Assembly: GCA_031257995.1 (NCBI GenBank)
Contig: JAIRNN010000346.1
Location: forward strand, 1 to 18,034
Direction: 5' to 3'
Length of the DNA: 18,034 bases
Origin: Spirochaetaceae bacterium
GTDB taxonomy: Bacteria; Spirochaetota; Spirochaetia; Treponematales; Breznakiellaceae
Below are positions 1-7,024 of this stretch, piece after piece; the stretch's first letter is position 1; each line of letters opens with the position of its first letter. The position numbers were made by a program, and so were the translations under genes. The notes under the pieces were generated by a model. The model had not been told where the DNA came from. It saw nothing but the letters and a program-made list of their open reading frames with translations, and did no database searches.

Positions 1-138
1 AAGCACCTTAACGAACAACTGCCCATCGGGCTTATTTACTTTAAGGCTCAGGGCTATGCGGTGAATCCCCGGCTGGTGGGGTACAAACCCGTCAGCATCG
101 AATGGTTCCCCGATGTGCACACTTGGTACTTTAAGTAG
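1..138 (+). CDS. Peptide ABC transporter substrate-binding protein, C-terminal end (partial)
   Basis: Frame 1 is open from the window edge to a TAG at 136-138 and encodes the last 45 residues of a protein that begins outside the window. The tail (…LVGYKPVSIEWFPDVHTWYFK) resembles the C-terminus of family 5 solute-binding proteins (DppA/OppA), which capture peptides outside the cytoplasmic membrane and deliver them to the permease. The main support is context: the next gene, a DppB-type permease, starts 20 bases downstream and is followed by the rest of a complete importer. Such proteins are usually 500-600 residues, so over 90% of the gene is missing here. The substrate cannot be judged from this fragment; peptides are assumed from the neighbours. 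Confidence 0.75.
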   Translation, partial: KHLNEQLPIGLIYFKAQGYAVNPRLVGYKPVSIEWFPDVHTWYFK

Positions 139-158
139 GCGGGGAAAGAGGCGCTTGC

Positions 159-1145
159 GTGGGAAGGTACATCGGGCGGAGAATAGTTCAATCCCTCGTC
201 ATCATGTTCGGGGTTTCCGTGATTGTGTTCTCTTTGGTGAACCTGATCCCCGGAAACCCCTACTTGAGTATGTTCCCCCCCGAAATTCCTACCGATCAGA
301 TTGAGGCTATGCTTCGGCAGGTGGGTTACTATGACCCGTTGCCTCTTAAGTACCTTAAATGGCTGGGCCGGGTGGCCCAGGGAGATTTTGGCTATTCCAT
401 CTTTTACCGGGAAAAGGTGATGGGTATCATCGCCTCCCGGATGGGGAATACTCTGTTGCTCTCTGTCTCGGCCATTATGGTGAGTACCCTGGCGGGGATC
501 TTCGCGGGCTTTTTTACCGCCAAACACCGCCGGGGTGTTTCGGACAATACCATTCTGGTGTTGACCTTTATCATCCTTTCGATACCCTCGTTTTTTTTCG
601 CCATGCTGCTTATCCGTTTCTTTGGGGCGGATCTCCGGATACTCCCCGTTTCGGGGATGGTCAACGTTGCCGCCAATTATCAGGGCCTTGCCCGGGTCTT
701 GGACATCGGCCGCCACATGATCCTTCCCACCATTATTCTGGGACTAGGAAACGCAGTGATGATGCTCCGCTACACCCGTTCCAGCGTGATTGATGTTTTG
801 CGTACCGAATTTATCCGGGTGGCCCGGGCCCATGGTCTGCCTGAACGGGTGATTATGTTGAAATATACGTTAAAAAATGTGATGATCCCCATTGTAACGG
901 TGTTGAGTCTCCAGATACCGGGGCTTCTTTCCGGGGCCCTCCTTACGGAGACGGTTTTTCTCTGGCCCGGCATAGGCAGACTCAGTTTCGAGGCGGTCCA
1001 GCACCGGGACTACCCCCTGATCATGGGGATTCTCCTCGTGATGGCGATGATCACCTTAATCTCCAATTTTCTGGCCGATATTTGTTACGCCGCCATTGAC
1101 CCGCGAATCTCCCTGGAGGGGAGAACTTCAATCGGAGGAGACTAG
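159..1145 (+). CDS. dppB: Dipeptide/oligopeptide ABC transporter permease, DppB type
   Basis: This is an integral inner-membrane subunit of a peptide importer, 328 residues, normal for DppB/OppB. The N-terminus (GRYIGRRIVQSLVIMFGV, then an NLIPGNPY-like loop) is the family hallmark: a first membrane helix followed by an extracytoplasmic loop. Around residues 210-240 lies the EAA coupling loop (EFIRVARAHGLPERVIMLKY) that contacts the ATPases. Several further hydrophobic helices follow, the last near the C-terminus (IMGILLVMAMITLISNFLAD). The start is GTG at 159, preceded by the purine-rich GGGGAAAGAGG. It lies 20 bases after the binding-protein gene and 5 bases before dppC, so it is part of the same operon. 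The gene symbol reflects family membership; substrate specificity (di- or oligopeptide, or another compound) is not shown by sequence. Confidence 0.93.
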   Translation: MGRYIGRRIVQSLVIMFGVSVIVFSLVNLIPGNPYLSMFPPEIPTDQIEAMLRQVGYYDPLPLKYLKWLGRVAQGDFGYSIFYREKVMGIIASRMGNTLLLSVSAIMVSTLAGIFAGFFTAKHRRGVSDNTILVLTFIILSIPSFFFAMLLIRFFGADLRILPVSGMVNVAANYQGLARVLDIGRHMILPTIILGLGNAVMMLRYTRSSVIDVLRTEFIRVARAHGLPERVIMLKYTLKNVMIPIVTVLSLQIPGLLSGALLTETVFLWPGIGRLSFEAVQHRDYPLIMGILLVMAMITLISNFLADICYAAIDPRISLEGRTSIGGD

Positions 1146-1150
1146 GCTTT

Positions 1151-2020
1151 TTGAACTTGCGAAAAAAACGGTCCCCCGCCAGACTCCTCTTAAAATTCAT
1201 TTCCGCCCGGCGGCTGGTTAGCGTGGGGGGAATCGTTTTTTTTCTTCTCATCCTTTTTTCCCTTACGGGCACTCTCTTTTCCCCCTACGACCGGGACGAG
1301 ATCAATATCGCGGAGATTCAGTCTCCCCCGGGGAACGGCCATATCCTGGGTACTGATGAGCTGGGGCGGGATATTTTTGTGCGGCTGGTCCACGGCGGAC
1401 GGATTTCTCTTAGCGTGGGAATCATTGCCATGCTGATTCAGGTGGTCATCGGGGTAACGCTGGGTTCGGTGGCGGGGTTTTACGGGGGAATTTACGACAG
1501 CGTCATCATGCGGCTTACCGATGTGGTGATGTGCTTTCCTTTTTTCGTGATCGCCCTTTCAGTGGCGGCCTTAACCGGGCCGAGTTTCAGGAATGTAATC
1601 CTCATTATTGGCCTTTTAGGTTGGCCTTCTATGGCCCGGGTGGTGAGGGGGAGTATCCTGTCCCTTAAAAACACCGAATTTATCGAGGCCGCACGGGCCT
1701 TGGGATTGACCCGGCGGGAGATTCTATTCCGCCACCTCCTTCCCAATTCGGTGGGGCCAATCATTGTGTACGGAACCCTCAACATCGCCTATGCGGTAAT
1801 GCTGGAAGCCTCCTTAAGTTTTCTGGGTCTGGGTATCGCCCAGCCCCAGCCAAGCTGGGGCACCATGCTTTCCGCAGCCCAAAGTATGAACATCCTCCAG
1901 CGCTGTTCCTGGATGTGGATTCCACCGGGGCTTATGGTATTTTTGACGGTGATGTCCATCAATTTTATCGGTGAGGGCATATCGGAGATATTCCATTCCA
2001 CTGGGCGGGACAATTCATGA
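1151..2020 (+). CDS. dppC: Dipeptide/oligopeptide ABC transporter permease, DppC type
   Basis: Second membrane subunit of the importer, 289 residues, typical length for DppC/OppC. After a basic N-terminus and first membrane helix (near residues 25-48) comes the family motif GTDELGRDIFVRLVHGGRISL, then further helices and the EAA loop (EFIEAARALGLTRREILFRH) that docks onto the ATPase. The C-terminal part carries the characteristic LEASLSFLGLGIAQPQPSWG. The start is TTG at 1151, chosen because AATCGGAGGAG lies just upstream at 1131-1140; no better start sits nearby. Its TGA overlaps the ATG of dppD (ATGA), which suggests translational coupling. Nothing looks broken. Confidence 0.93.
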   Translation: MNLRKKRSPARLLLKFISARRLVSVGGIVFFLLILFSLTGTLFSPYDRDEINIAEIQSPPGNGHILGTDELGRDIFVRLVHGGRISLSVGIIAMLIQVVIGVTLGSVAGFYGGIYDSVIMRLTDVVMCFPFFVIALSVAALTGPSFRNVILIIGLLGWPSMARVVRGSILSLKNTEFIEAARALGLTRREILFRHLLPNSVGPIIVYGTLNIAYAVMLEASLSFLGLGIAQPQPSWGTMLSAAQSMNILQRCSWMWIPPGLMVFLTVMSINFIGEGISEIFHSTGRDNS

Positions 2021-3012
2021 TCCCCTTGGTGGAGATTGATGACCTTTCCGTGGACATTGTTCAGGGAAGGGGTGCCAATACCAAGGTTCTCCCCATACTC
2101 CGGCATATCGATCTTTCCGTGGAAGAGGGCCGGGTTCTGGGTATTGTGGGGGAATCGGGCTGCGGCAAGACTATGACGGTACTGGCCCTGATGGGCCTGC
2201 TTCCGGAGGGAGGGAGAATCTCCGGCGGCAGGATACGTTTCCGGGGCAGGGATATTACCGGCCTTTCCCGCCAGGAAATGGAGAATATCCGGGGCAAGCG
2301 GATCGCTATGATCTTCCAGGAACCCAGGGGGTCTCTTAACCCGTTGCTCTCCATTGGGGCGCAGATGCGGGAGATACTCTACTACCACGAGGGAATCAAG
2401 GGAAAGGCCAACAAGGAGAAGTGTATTTTCCTCCTCCGAACGGTAAACATCTCCGAGCCTGAGAAGGTCTACGATTACTACCCCTTTAAGCTTTCCGGGG
2501 GGATGTGCCAGCGGGTGATGATCGCCATGGCCCTCGCCTGTGAACCGGAGCTTATCATAGCCGATGAACCTACCACCGCCTTGGATGTTACCACCCAGGC
2601 CCAAATTTTGGATCTTTTCAACGAGATTCGGGGGCGGATCCGGTCTTCCTTTATCTTTGTTACCCATGACTTGGGGGTCATCGCCGAAATCGCCGACAGA
2701 ACTGCGGTAATCTATGCGGGCTATGTGGTAGAAGAAAGTTCCGCAGCCGCCCTTTTTGGAAGACCCCTCCATCCCTATACCGACGGGCTTATGCGTTCCC
2801 GGTTGGGACGAAGAAACAGTAACCGCGAAAATCTTTACAGCATTCCCGGGGTGGTGCCCGTATCGGGAAATATGCCCTCAGGATGCCCCTTCACGCCCCG
2901 TTGCGCGTATACCACGGAACAGTGTCGTAGGGAGATACCTCCCCTGGCGGTTCCTCTCTCGCAGGAAATCGAAAGCGGCCACAAGGTTCGTTGCTGGAGG
3001 CAGGTACCCTGA
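2017..3012 (+). CDS. dppD: Peptide ABC transporter ATP-binding protein, DppD type
   Basis: One of the two cytoplasmic ATPases that power the importer, 331 residues. Walker A is GESGCGKT at residues 45-52; the signature is LSGGMCQRV (Q is usual at the fifth position, here M-C-Q); Walker B is LIIADEPTTALD; the switch histidine lies in FVTHDLG. The C-terminal oligopeptide/dipeptide extension has the cysteine pattern C-x5-C-x6-C (CPFTPRCAYTTEQC) with another Cys near the end (VRCW). In a structurally studied DppD the equivalent cysteines hold an iron-sulfur cluster, so the same may apply here. It starts inside the dppC stop codon and ends one base into dppF. It presumably forms a heterodimer with DppF. 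Confidence 0.93.
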   Translation: MIPLVEIDDLSVDIVQGRGANTKVLPILRHIDLSVEEGRVLGIVGESGCGKTMTVLALMGLLPEGGRISGGRIRFRGRDITGLSRQEMENIRGKRIAMIFQEPRGSLNPLLSIGAQMREILYYHEGIKGKANKEKCIFLLRTVNISEPEKVYDYYPFKLSGGMCQRVMIAMALACEPELIIADEPTTALDVTTQAQILDLFNEIRGRIRSSFIFVTHDLGVIAEIADRTAVIYAGYVVEESSAAALFGRPLHPYTDGLMRSRLGRRNSNRENLYSIPGVVPVSGNMPSGCPFTPRCAYTTEQCRREIPPLAVPLSQEIESGHKVRCWRQVP

Positions 3013-4043
3013 TGGCAGAGCCGCTGGTAAAGCTGGAAAAATTAAGAAAGGATTTCCCCTTGGGCAGATCTTTTTTTAACCGGGTCAAACACTCTGTCCG
3101 GGCGGTGGACGATCTTTCCATGGAAATTTTTCCTGGCGAAAGTTTCGGCCTTGTGGGGGAATCGGGAAGCGGGAAATCCACCATCGGCCGCTGTATTCTG
3201 AATCTGATCAGCCCCAGTTCCGGTCGGATAGAATTCGCCGGGAAAACCATATTTGACAGCGAAAGGGGAATTCTCCTTTCCTACAAAGAGATGCTCCCCC
3301 TTCGCCGGGATATGCAGGTTATCTTTCAAGACCCCACGGCCAGTTTGGATCCCCGGATGAACATTGGGAACATCGTCATGGAGGGGCTCAAGAAGCACCG
3401 TATTGTGGAGCGAGGGGAAGCCGAGAAAAGAGCGGGAGATTATTTGGAACTCTGCGGCATAAGCCGGGATCTTTCCCGCCGGAGGCCGGAGGAATTCTCA
3501 GGGGGCCAAAAGCAGCGGATCGGCATTGCCCGGGCACTGGCCCTGCGTCCGCGTTTTATTGTGGCCGACGAACCCCTTTCTGCCTTGGATGTTTCGGTCC
3601 AGTCTCAGATACTCAACCTCATGCGTTCCCTCAAGAAGCAGTTCAATTTAACTTTCCTGTTTATCTCTCACGATCTGCGAACCGTGGAATATTTCTGCGA
3701 TCGTATTGGGGTGCTCTACCTGGGTTCCCTGGTGGAAATTGGTGTTACCGATGATATTATCAACAACCCTCTCCACCCCTATACCCAAGTTCTTTTTTCA
3801 TCAATACCCCGGGATATGCCGGGGCTTAAGCCGGTACGGATTCCGTTAAAGGGGGAAATACCCAGCGCCATCAACGCTCCGCCGGGATGTAAGTTTCATA
3901 CCCGCTGTCCCAATAGTCAGGAAATCTGCGGCCGGCAGGTTCCCGCTTTCGAAAAGGCCGGGGACGGCCATTTTGTGGTCTGCCACCGCTGGAGGGAACT
4001 CCTCCGGGGCAGGACAGGGGATAACGCGGGGGCGGATATTTAG
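3012..4043 (+). CDS. dppF: Peptide ABC transporter ATP-binding protein, DppF type
   Basis: Second ATPase of the importer. Read from ATG 3012 it is 343 residues. This ATG overlaps the dppD stop (TGATG) and is preceded by GGAGG at 2996-3000, so it is preferred over an in-frame TTG at 2991 that would add seven residues. Walker A is GESGSGKST at residues 49-57, the signature is FSGGQKQRIGIARAL, Walker B is FIVADEPLSALD, and the switch is FISHDL. The C-terminal extension again has spaced cysteines (CKFHTRCPNSQEIC, then VVCH). It is the last gene of the transporter run. The stop overlaps by 4 bases the stop of the convergent deacetylase-like gene, leaving no room for a conventional terminator between them. 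Confidence 0.93.
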   Translation: MAEPLVKLEKLRKDFPLGRSFFNRVKHSVRAVDDLSMEIFPGESFGLVGESGSGKSTIGRCILNLISPSSGRIEFAGKTIFDSERGILLSYKEMLPLRRDMQVIFQDPTASLDPRMNIGNIVMEGLKKHRIVERGEAEKRAGDYLELCGISRDLSRRRPEEFSGGQKQRIGIARALALRPRFIVADEPLSALDVSVQSQILNLMRSLKKQFNLTFLFISHDLRTVEYFCDRIGVLYLGSLVEIGVTDDIINNPLHPYTQVLFSSIPRDMPGLKPVRIPLKGEIPSAINAPPGCKFHTRCPNSQEICGRQVPAFEKAGDGHFVVCHRWRELLRGRTGDNAGADI

Positions 4044-5146
4044 TCTTTGCGGATGTCAAATTTACCGGAAAAGGGTGTTTCAGGATCGGCGGCAAGGGAG
4101 GCGAGAAAATTCGCCGTTGGTTCCCATGCATCCTCCCCGTAGCCCCCGGCCATGAGCCAAGCCGAGGGTAGTCCCCGGTCATGGAGAAATGAAAAGATCA
4201 ACTGGTCCCGTTCCAGGCACTGTTTCTTGCTCAGGGCGATAAGGGCGGTGGAAGCCAAGCCATCCTTTTCGTAAACATCCACCCCGTCAACCACAATGAC
4301 CAGTCCCGGTTTTCTTTGGCCGGAACGTTTTTCCAAATCCCCCAGTCCCTCAATGAGCCGGGGGAGGTACCGCGCTTCTTCATGTTCCGCAATGGGAATA
4401 TCAAGGTCAGATTCTACCAGCGGGGCGCGGCCCGGTTCCGCTCCGGCGATACTTTCGCTGTCCAGGGGCCACCCGGCGGCCATGTGAACCGAGAGAGTGA
4501 TGATCTCCGGGTTCCTCCCCTGAAAGGTTTCCCCCCGGTCCCGGGAAAATTTGACCAGCTCCGCGCTGCCGTCCCCCTTGTGGGCATCCACATCGATGAT
4601 CCAGATGAGATCCGCCCGGCCTTCGGCCTGGATCTTCCGGGCCGCCAGGATCACATCGTTAAGAAGACAAAAGCCGGAACCCGAATCGTAGCGGCCGTGG
4701 TGCTGGCCGCCCCCTAGATAAAAACAAAATTGCTCTCTCCCCTCCAAGGCCAGCCGACAGGCAAGATAGCTGCCGCTTACCCGGTAAAGGATCGTCTTGA
4801 AAAGATCCCCCAAGGCTTTAACCGCCTTCTCCGGTTCGTAACGGTTGTACGTCCCATCGCTTCTGATAAGCTCATAGGTTTTAAGGATTTCCTTTTCCCG
4901 ATCGCGGGGCTCGCCGTAGAGCCGGGCCACAAATTCCCTCTGGTGAACCCGCTCCAAGTCTTCCCGGGAGAGGAGGGGCGAATCCAGACCCAGGCCCATG
5001 ACCGCTTTCTCCAAGGACAAGAGGGGCAAAGCACTGCGGCATTTCTCCAAGTAGCGGAGTATCTTTCCCGGCCGGGAGGGGGACATGGGAATTCCGATTC
5101 CGTAGTCAGACATATTGGCTTCGAGTTTTTTATCATAGAGCAACAT
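4040..5146 (-). CDS. Histone deacetylase / acetylpolyamine amidohydrolase family protein
   Basis: A 368-residue zinc-dependent deacetylase-fold enzyme. The family landmarks appear in order: GGGQHHGRYDSGSGFCLLND (active-site histidines H149/H150), IDVDAHKGDGSAE (metal ligands D187 and H189), VVDGVDVYEKDGLAS (probable third ligand D290, in place of the usual GFDAH-xx-D), and AGGYG near residue 336 for the catalytic tyrosine. Bacterial members remove acetyl groups from polyamines, acetoin-related substrates or other small amides; the substrate here is unknown. ATG 5146 has TGAGGCAG just upstream, and the LLYD…YGIGIP start matches the family's N-terminal strand. It converges on dppF with a 4-base overlap. 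A link to imported acetylated peptides or amines is only a guess from proximity, since it is transcribed in the opposite direction. Confidence 0.85.
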   Translation of the reverse strand: MLLYDKKLEANMSDYGIGIPMSPSRPGKILRYLEKCRSALPLLSLEKAVMGLGLDSPLLSREDLERVHQREFVARLYGEPRDREKEILKTYELIRSDGTYNRYEPEKAVKALGDLFKTILYRVSGSYLACRLALEGREQFCFYLGGGQHHGRYDSGSGFCLLNDVILAARKIQAEGRADLIWIIDVDAHKGDGSAELVKFSRDRGETFQGRNPEIITLSVHMAAGWPLDSESIAGAEPGRAPLVESDLDIPIAEHEEARYLPRLIEGLGDLEKRSGQRKPGLVIVVDGVDVYEKDGLASTALIALSKKQCLERDQLIFSFLHDRGLPSAWLMAGGYGEDAWEPTANFLASLAADPETPFSGKFDIRKD

Positions 5147-5241
5147 GACTGCCTCATTTTACCGGATTGGACGATGCCTTTTCTATACCCCGCCATTTTT
5201 AGGGTAATAAAGGAGTGAGAGGGGATACCCATTGCCGCGCT

Positions 5242-5280
5242 CCGCGGAGGAGGTAGCGGAGATCGGTCAGGAGCGAGGGG
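5242..5280 (+). repeat. Short GC-rich dispersed repeat, copy 1
   Basis: The reverse complement of 15626-15667 aligns to this stretch. Both begin CCGC, share the 15 bases GAGGAGGTAGCGGAG, diverge in the middle, and end in AGCGAGGGG. The sequence recalls the CGCTACC/CTCCGCTA filler motifs also visible near 8720-8810. Function unknown. Confidence 0.6.
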
Positions 5281-5322
5281 AATACGGGGCCCGTTAAGTT
5301 TATTTGTGGTGAAGCATTTTTT

Positions 5323-5406
5323 GGGTCCCACGCCGTGTCGCAGAAACGCCACAGGCGCGCCAAGCACAACCCTGTTGTACCCGTTTCGTGCGAGGCATTG
5401 GGTGTC
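5323..5406 (-). repeat. Dispersed element with internal hairpin, copy A
   Basis: Read on the minus strand, this stretch aligns almost end to end with plus-strand 12097-12180: both run ACCCAAyGCC…CGAAACrGG…, a hairpin, TTGTGCTkGG, then CTGCGACAC / ATGCAGCAT and GGCGyGG. The hairpin here is GCACAAC (5364-5370), a CCT loop, and GTTGTAC (5374-5380), with one mismatch. The copies have diverged by point changes and small indels, so this is an old family and not a recent duplication. Confidence 0.7.
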
Positions 5407-5453
5407 TCCCCACCTATAATCTTGTAACCGGCAAGTTGTGGCTCGTCCCCTAC

Positions 5454-5483
5454 TTGCACATACGCGCTGTTTTGTGGTAGAGT
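5454..5483 (+). promoter_or_regulatory. Possible promoter of the rplY operon
   Basis: TTGCAC (5454-5459) and TAGAGT (5478-5483) are separated by 18 bases, a moderate match to a sigma70-type promoter, ending 26 bases before the rplY start. The match is imperfect on both boxes and the spacing is one base long, so this is tentative. Confidence 0.35.
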
Positions 5484-5509
5484 GATGTTATCTTTATAGG
5501 AAGGTTGCT

Positions 5510-6133
5510 ATGAGTGATGTTATTTTTCAGGCAAAACAGAGGACGGAGTGCGGCAAGGGTGCCGCGAGGAGGCTCAGGAAGGCGGGGAGGCTGCCGGGGG
5601 TCATATATGGGCGTGAGGGTGCGACTTCCGCGATTGATCTTGACACACGCGAGTTTATCGCCGGGGTGAAGGGGATCAGCGAGAGTACGATTGTACAGGT
5701 GGAAATTGACGGCGTGAAGCATGATGCGTTTGTCAAAGCGACGCAACGCACGATTCAGGACGGGAATATTCTTCACGTTGACTTTTACGAGATCGAACGG
5801 GGCAAGATTCTTCGGGCGAAGGTGCGCGTCCATGTGAACGGGAACCCGATCGGGGTGCGCGAAGGGGGGATTCTGGAGATTCCGATCCATGATGTCGAGG
5901 TCGAATGTCTGCCCAAAGATCTGCCGCGCCGGATTGATGTGGATATTTCTACGCTGGGTGTGAACCAGTCGATTCATGTCCGCGATCTTGCGTTGGGCGA
6001 AGGGGTAAAGCTCGTTTCGGCGGAGGATCAGGTGGTCGCGCTGGTGAAGTTTGCCAAGGCTGAAAAGGTTGCAACGGAAGAAGGGGAGGCGACGGATGAG
6101 ACCGCGCCTTCGTCCGCACCGGCGAAGGAATAG
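5510..6133 (+). CDS. rplY: 50S ribosomal protein L25/general stress protein Ctc
   Basis: A 207-residue protein of the long (L25/TL5/CTC) class: an N-terminal 5S-rRNA-binding beta domain (about residues 5-95, with GKGAARRLRKAGRLPGVIYG and the ILHVDFYEI strand) followed by the C-terminal TL5 domain (about 97-185, with GVREGGILE and the DLPRRIDVDISTLGVNQSIHV segment) and an acidic, alanine-rich tail (ATEEGEATDETAPSSAPAKE). It binds 5S rRNA in the large ribosomal subunit. The ATG at 5510 has AGGAAGG five bases upstream, a clear ribosome-binding site. It is the first gene of a four-gene plus-strand run. In many bacteria this gene precedes pth, which is absent here. Confidence 0.95.
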   Translation: MSDVIFQAKQRTECGKGAARRLRKAGRLPGVIYGREGATSAIDLDTREFIAGVKGISESTIVQVEIDGVKHDAFVKATQRTIQDGNILHVDFYEIERGKILRAKVRVHVNGNPIGVREGGILEIPIHDVEVECLPKDLPRRIDVDISTLGVNQSIHVRDLALGEGVKLVSAEDQVVALVKFAKAEKVATEEGEATDETAPSSAPAKE

Positions 6134-6196
6134 GCGGCGTGCACCGGTGTTCTCCGCTTTGAGCGCGCGCTTGAACATTTGGGAGACAGTAGGGCG

Positions 6197-7024
6197 GTGA
6201 ACGGTTTAGTCCGAATGTCCGTCTGTTCCCTTTTTGATGCTCCGGTCTACCATGTCGAAAGGACAGGGAGCACGATGGAGGACGCGAAACGGCTTGCCGA
6301 TGAAGGTGCGCCGGATGGGACAGTGATCGTTGCCGATTATCAGAAACAGGGGAGAGGGCGGTTCGCCGAAAGGCCGTGGGTGTCCGGTGCGGGCGAGAGT
6401 CTTCTTTTTACGATTTTTTTCCGGTACGAGGATTTTTCCCGCATACCGGAAGCGCTGACATTGCGGACGGGGCTTGCGGTTTCTACGGCGGTGGACGGCT
6501 TCATCAAACCGGTGAAAACGGCGGTTAAGTGGCCGAACGATGTGATGGCAGACGAAAAGAAACTTGCCGGGATACTGACCGAAGGGGTTTCAAACACCGT
6601 CTTTATCGGTGTTGGCGTGAATGTCTTCCAGCGGCATTTTCCCGACAATCTGGGGTCGGGGCTTGCTTGCGCAACCAGTATCGCATTGGTAAAACCGATA
6701 AAACCGCTCATATCGCTAAAAGGGGAATTGGGATTGACGGAAAATCCGGCGGCTTCTCGTCATACAATCCGCTTTCTGCTCTTGGAAAAGGTACTCGCGG
6801 AACTTGACGGTGAGTTGAACACGGAGTTCCGCGCAGTTACTTGGCGTGAACGGCTGGAAACACGGCTTTATATGCGGGACAGGGAGGTCGTTTTTGCGCC
6901 GGGCGGGCGCGGGACGGAAGACGTGGTGCGAGGGGTCATCAAGGGAATCGGCGGCGGCGGTGAGTTAATAGTAGAAACCGCATCCGGCGAAAAGAAATTT
7001 ATCTCAGGGGAGATACGGTTATGA
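6197..7024 (+). CDS. birA: Biotin--[acetyl-CoA-carboxylase] ligase, catalytic-domain type
   Basis: This enzyme activates biotin with ATP and attaches it to the biotin carrier domain of carboxylases or decarboxylases. Motifs in order: TGSTMEDAKRL, the adenylate-binding loop GRGRFAERPW, KWPNDVMADEKKLAGILTE with the conserved catalytic lysine, IGVGVNV, and a small C-terminal beta domain from about residue 215 onward. There is no N-terminal helix-turn-helix, so it is the class I (non-repressor) type. The start is uncertain: GTG 6197 is chosen because GGGAGA lies about ten bases upstream. An in-frame TTG at 6179 and ATG at 6215 lack such a site. It overlaps the next gene by 4 bases (ATGA) and follows rplY by 63 bases. 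Confidence 0.92.
   Translation: MNGLVRMSVCSLFDAPVYHVERTGSTMEDAKRLADEGAPDGTVIVADYQKQGRGRFAERPWVSGAGESLLFTIFFRYEDFSRIPEALTLRTGLAVSTAVDGFIKPVKTAVKWPNDVMADEKKLAGILTEGVSNTVFIGVGVNVFQRHFPDNLGSGLACATSIALVKPIKPLISLKGELGLTENPAASRHTIRFLLLEKVLAELDGELNTEFRAVTWRERLETRLYMRDREVVFAPGGRGTEDVVRGVIKGIGGGGELIVETASGEKKFISGEIRL

Larger units (their letters stand above)
5147..5509. other. Gene-free gap between divergent deacetylase and rplY genes
   Basis: This 363-base gap separates two divergently transcribed genes, so it should hold both promoters. No convincing ORF is seen. Most of the middle is filled by two dispersed repeats (about 5242-5280 and 5323-5406), each with a diverged second copy elsewhere in the window. 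The last 60 bases hold a weak promoter candidate and the rplY ribosome-binding site. No riboswitch was recognised. Confidence 0.6.

Noticed and set aside
1789..2772. Long minus-strand ORF of 327 codons opposite dppC/dppD
   Set aside because: It lies wholly opposite genes with clear ABC-transporter motifs, has no recognisable domain, and its length follows from the codon bias of the real genes.
5147..5509. Riboswitch or ribosomal-protein leader before rplY
   Set aside because: The structure seen belongs to a dispersed repeat on the opposite strand; no known leader motif was recognised.
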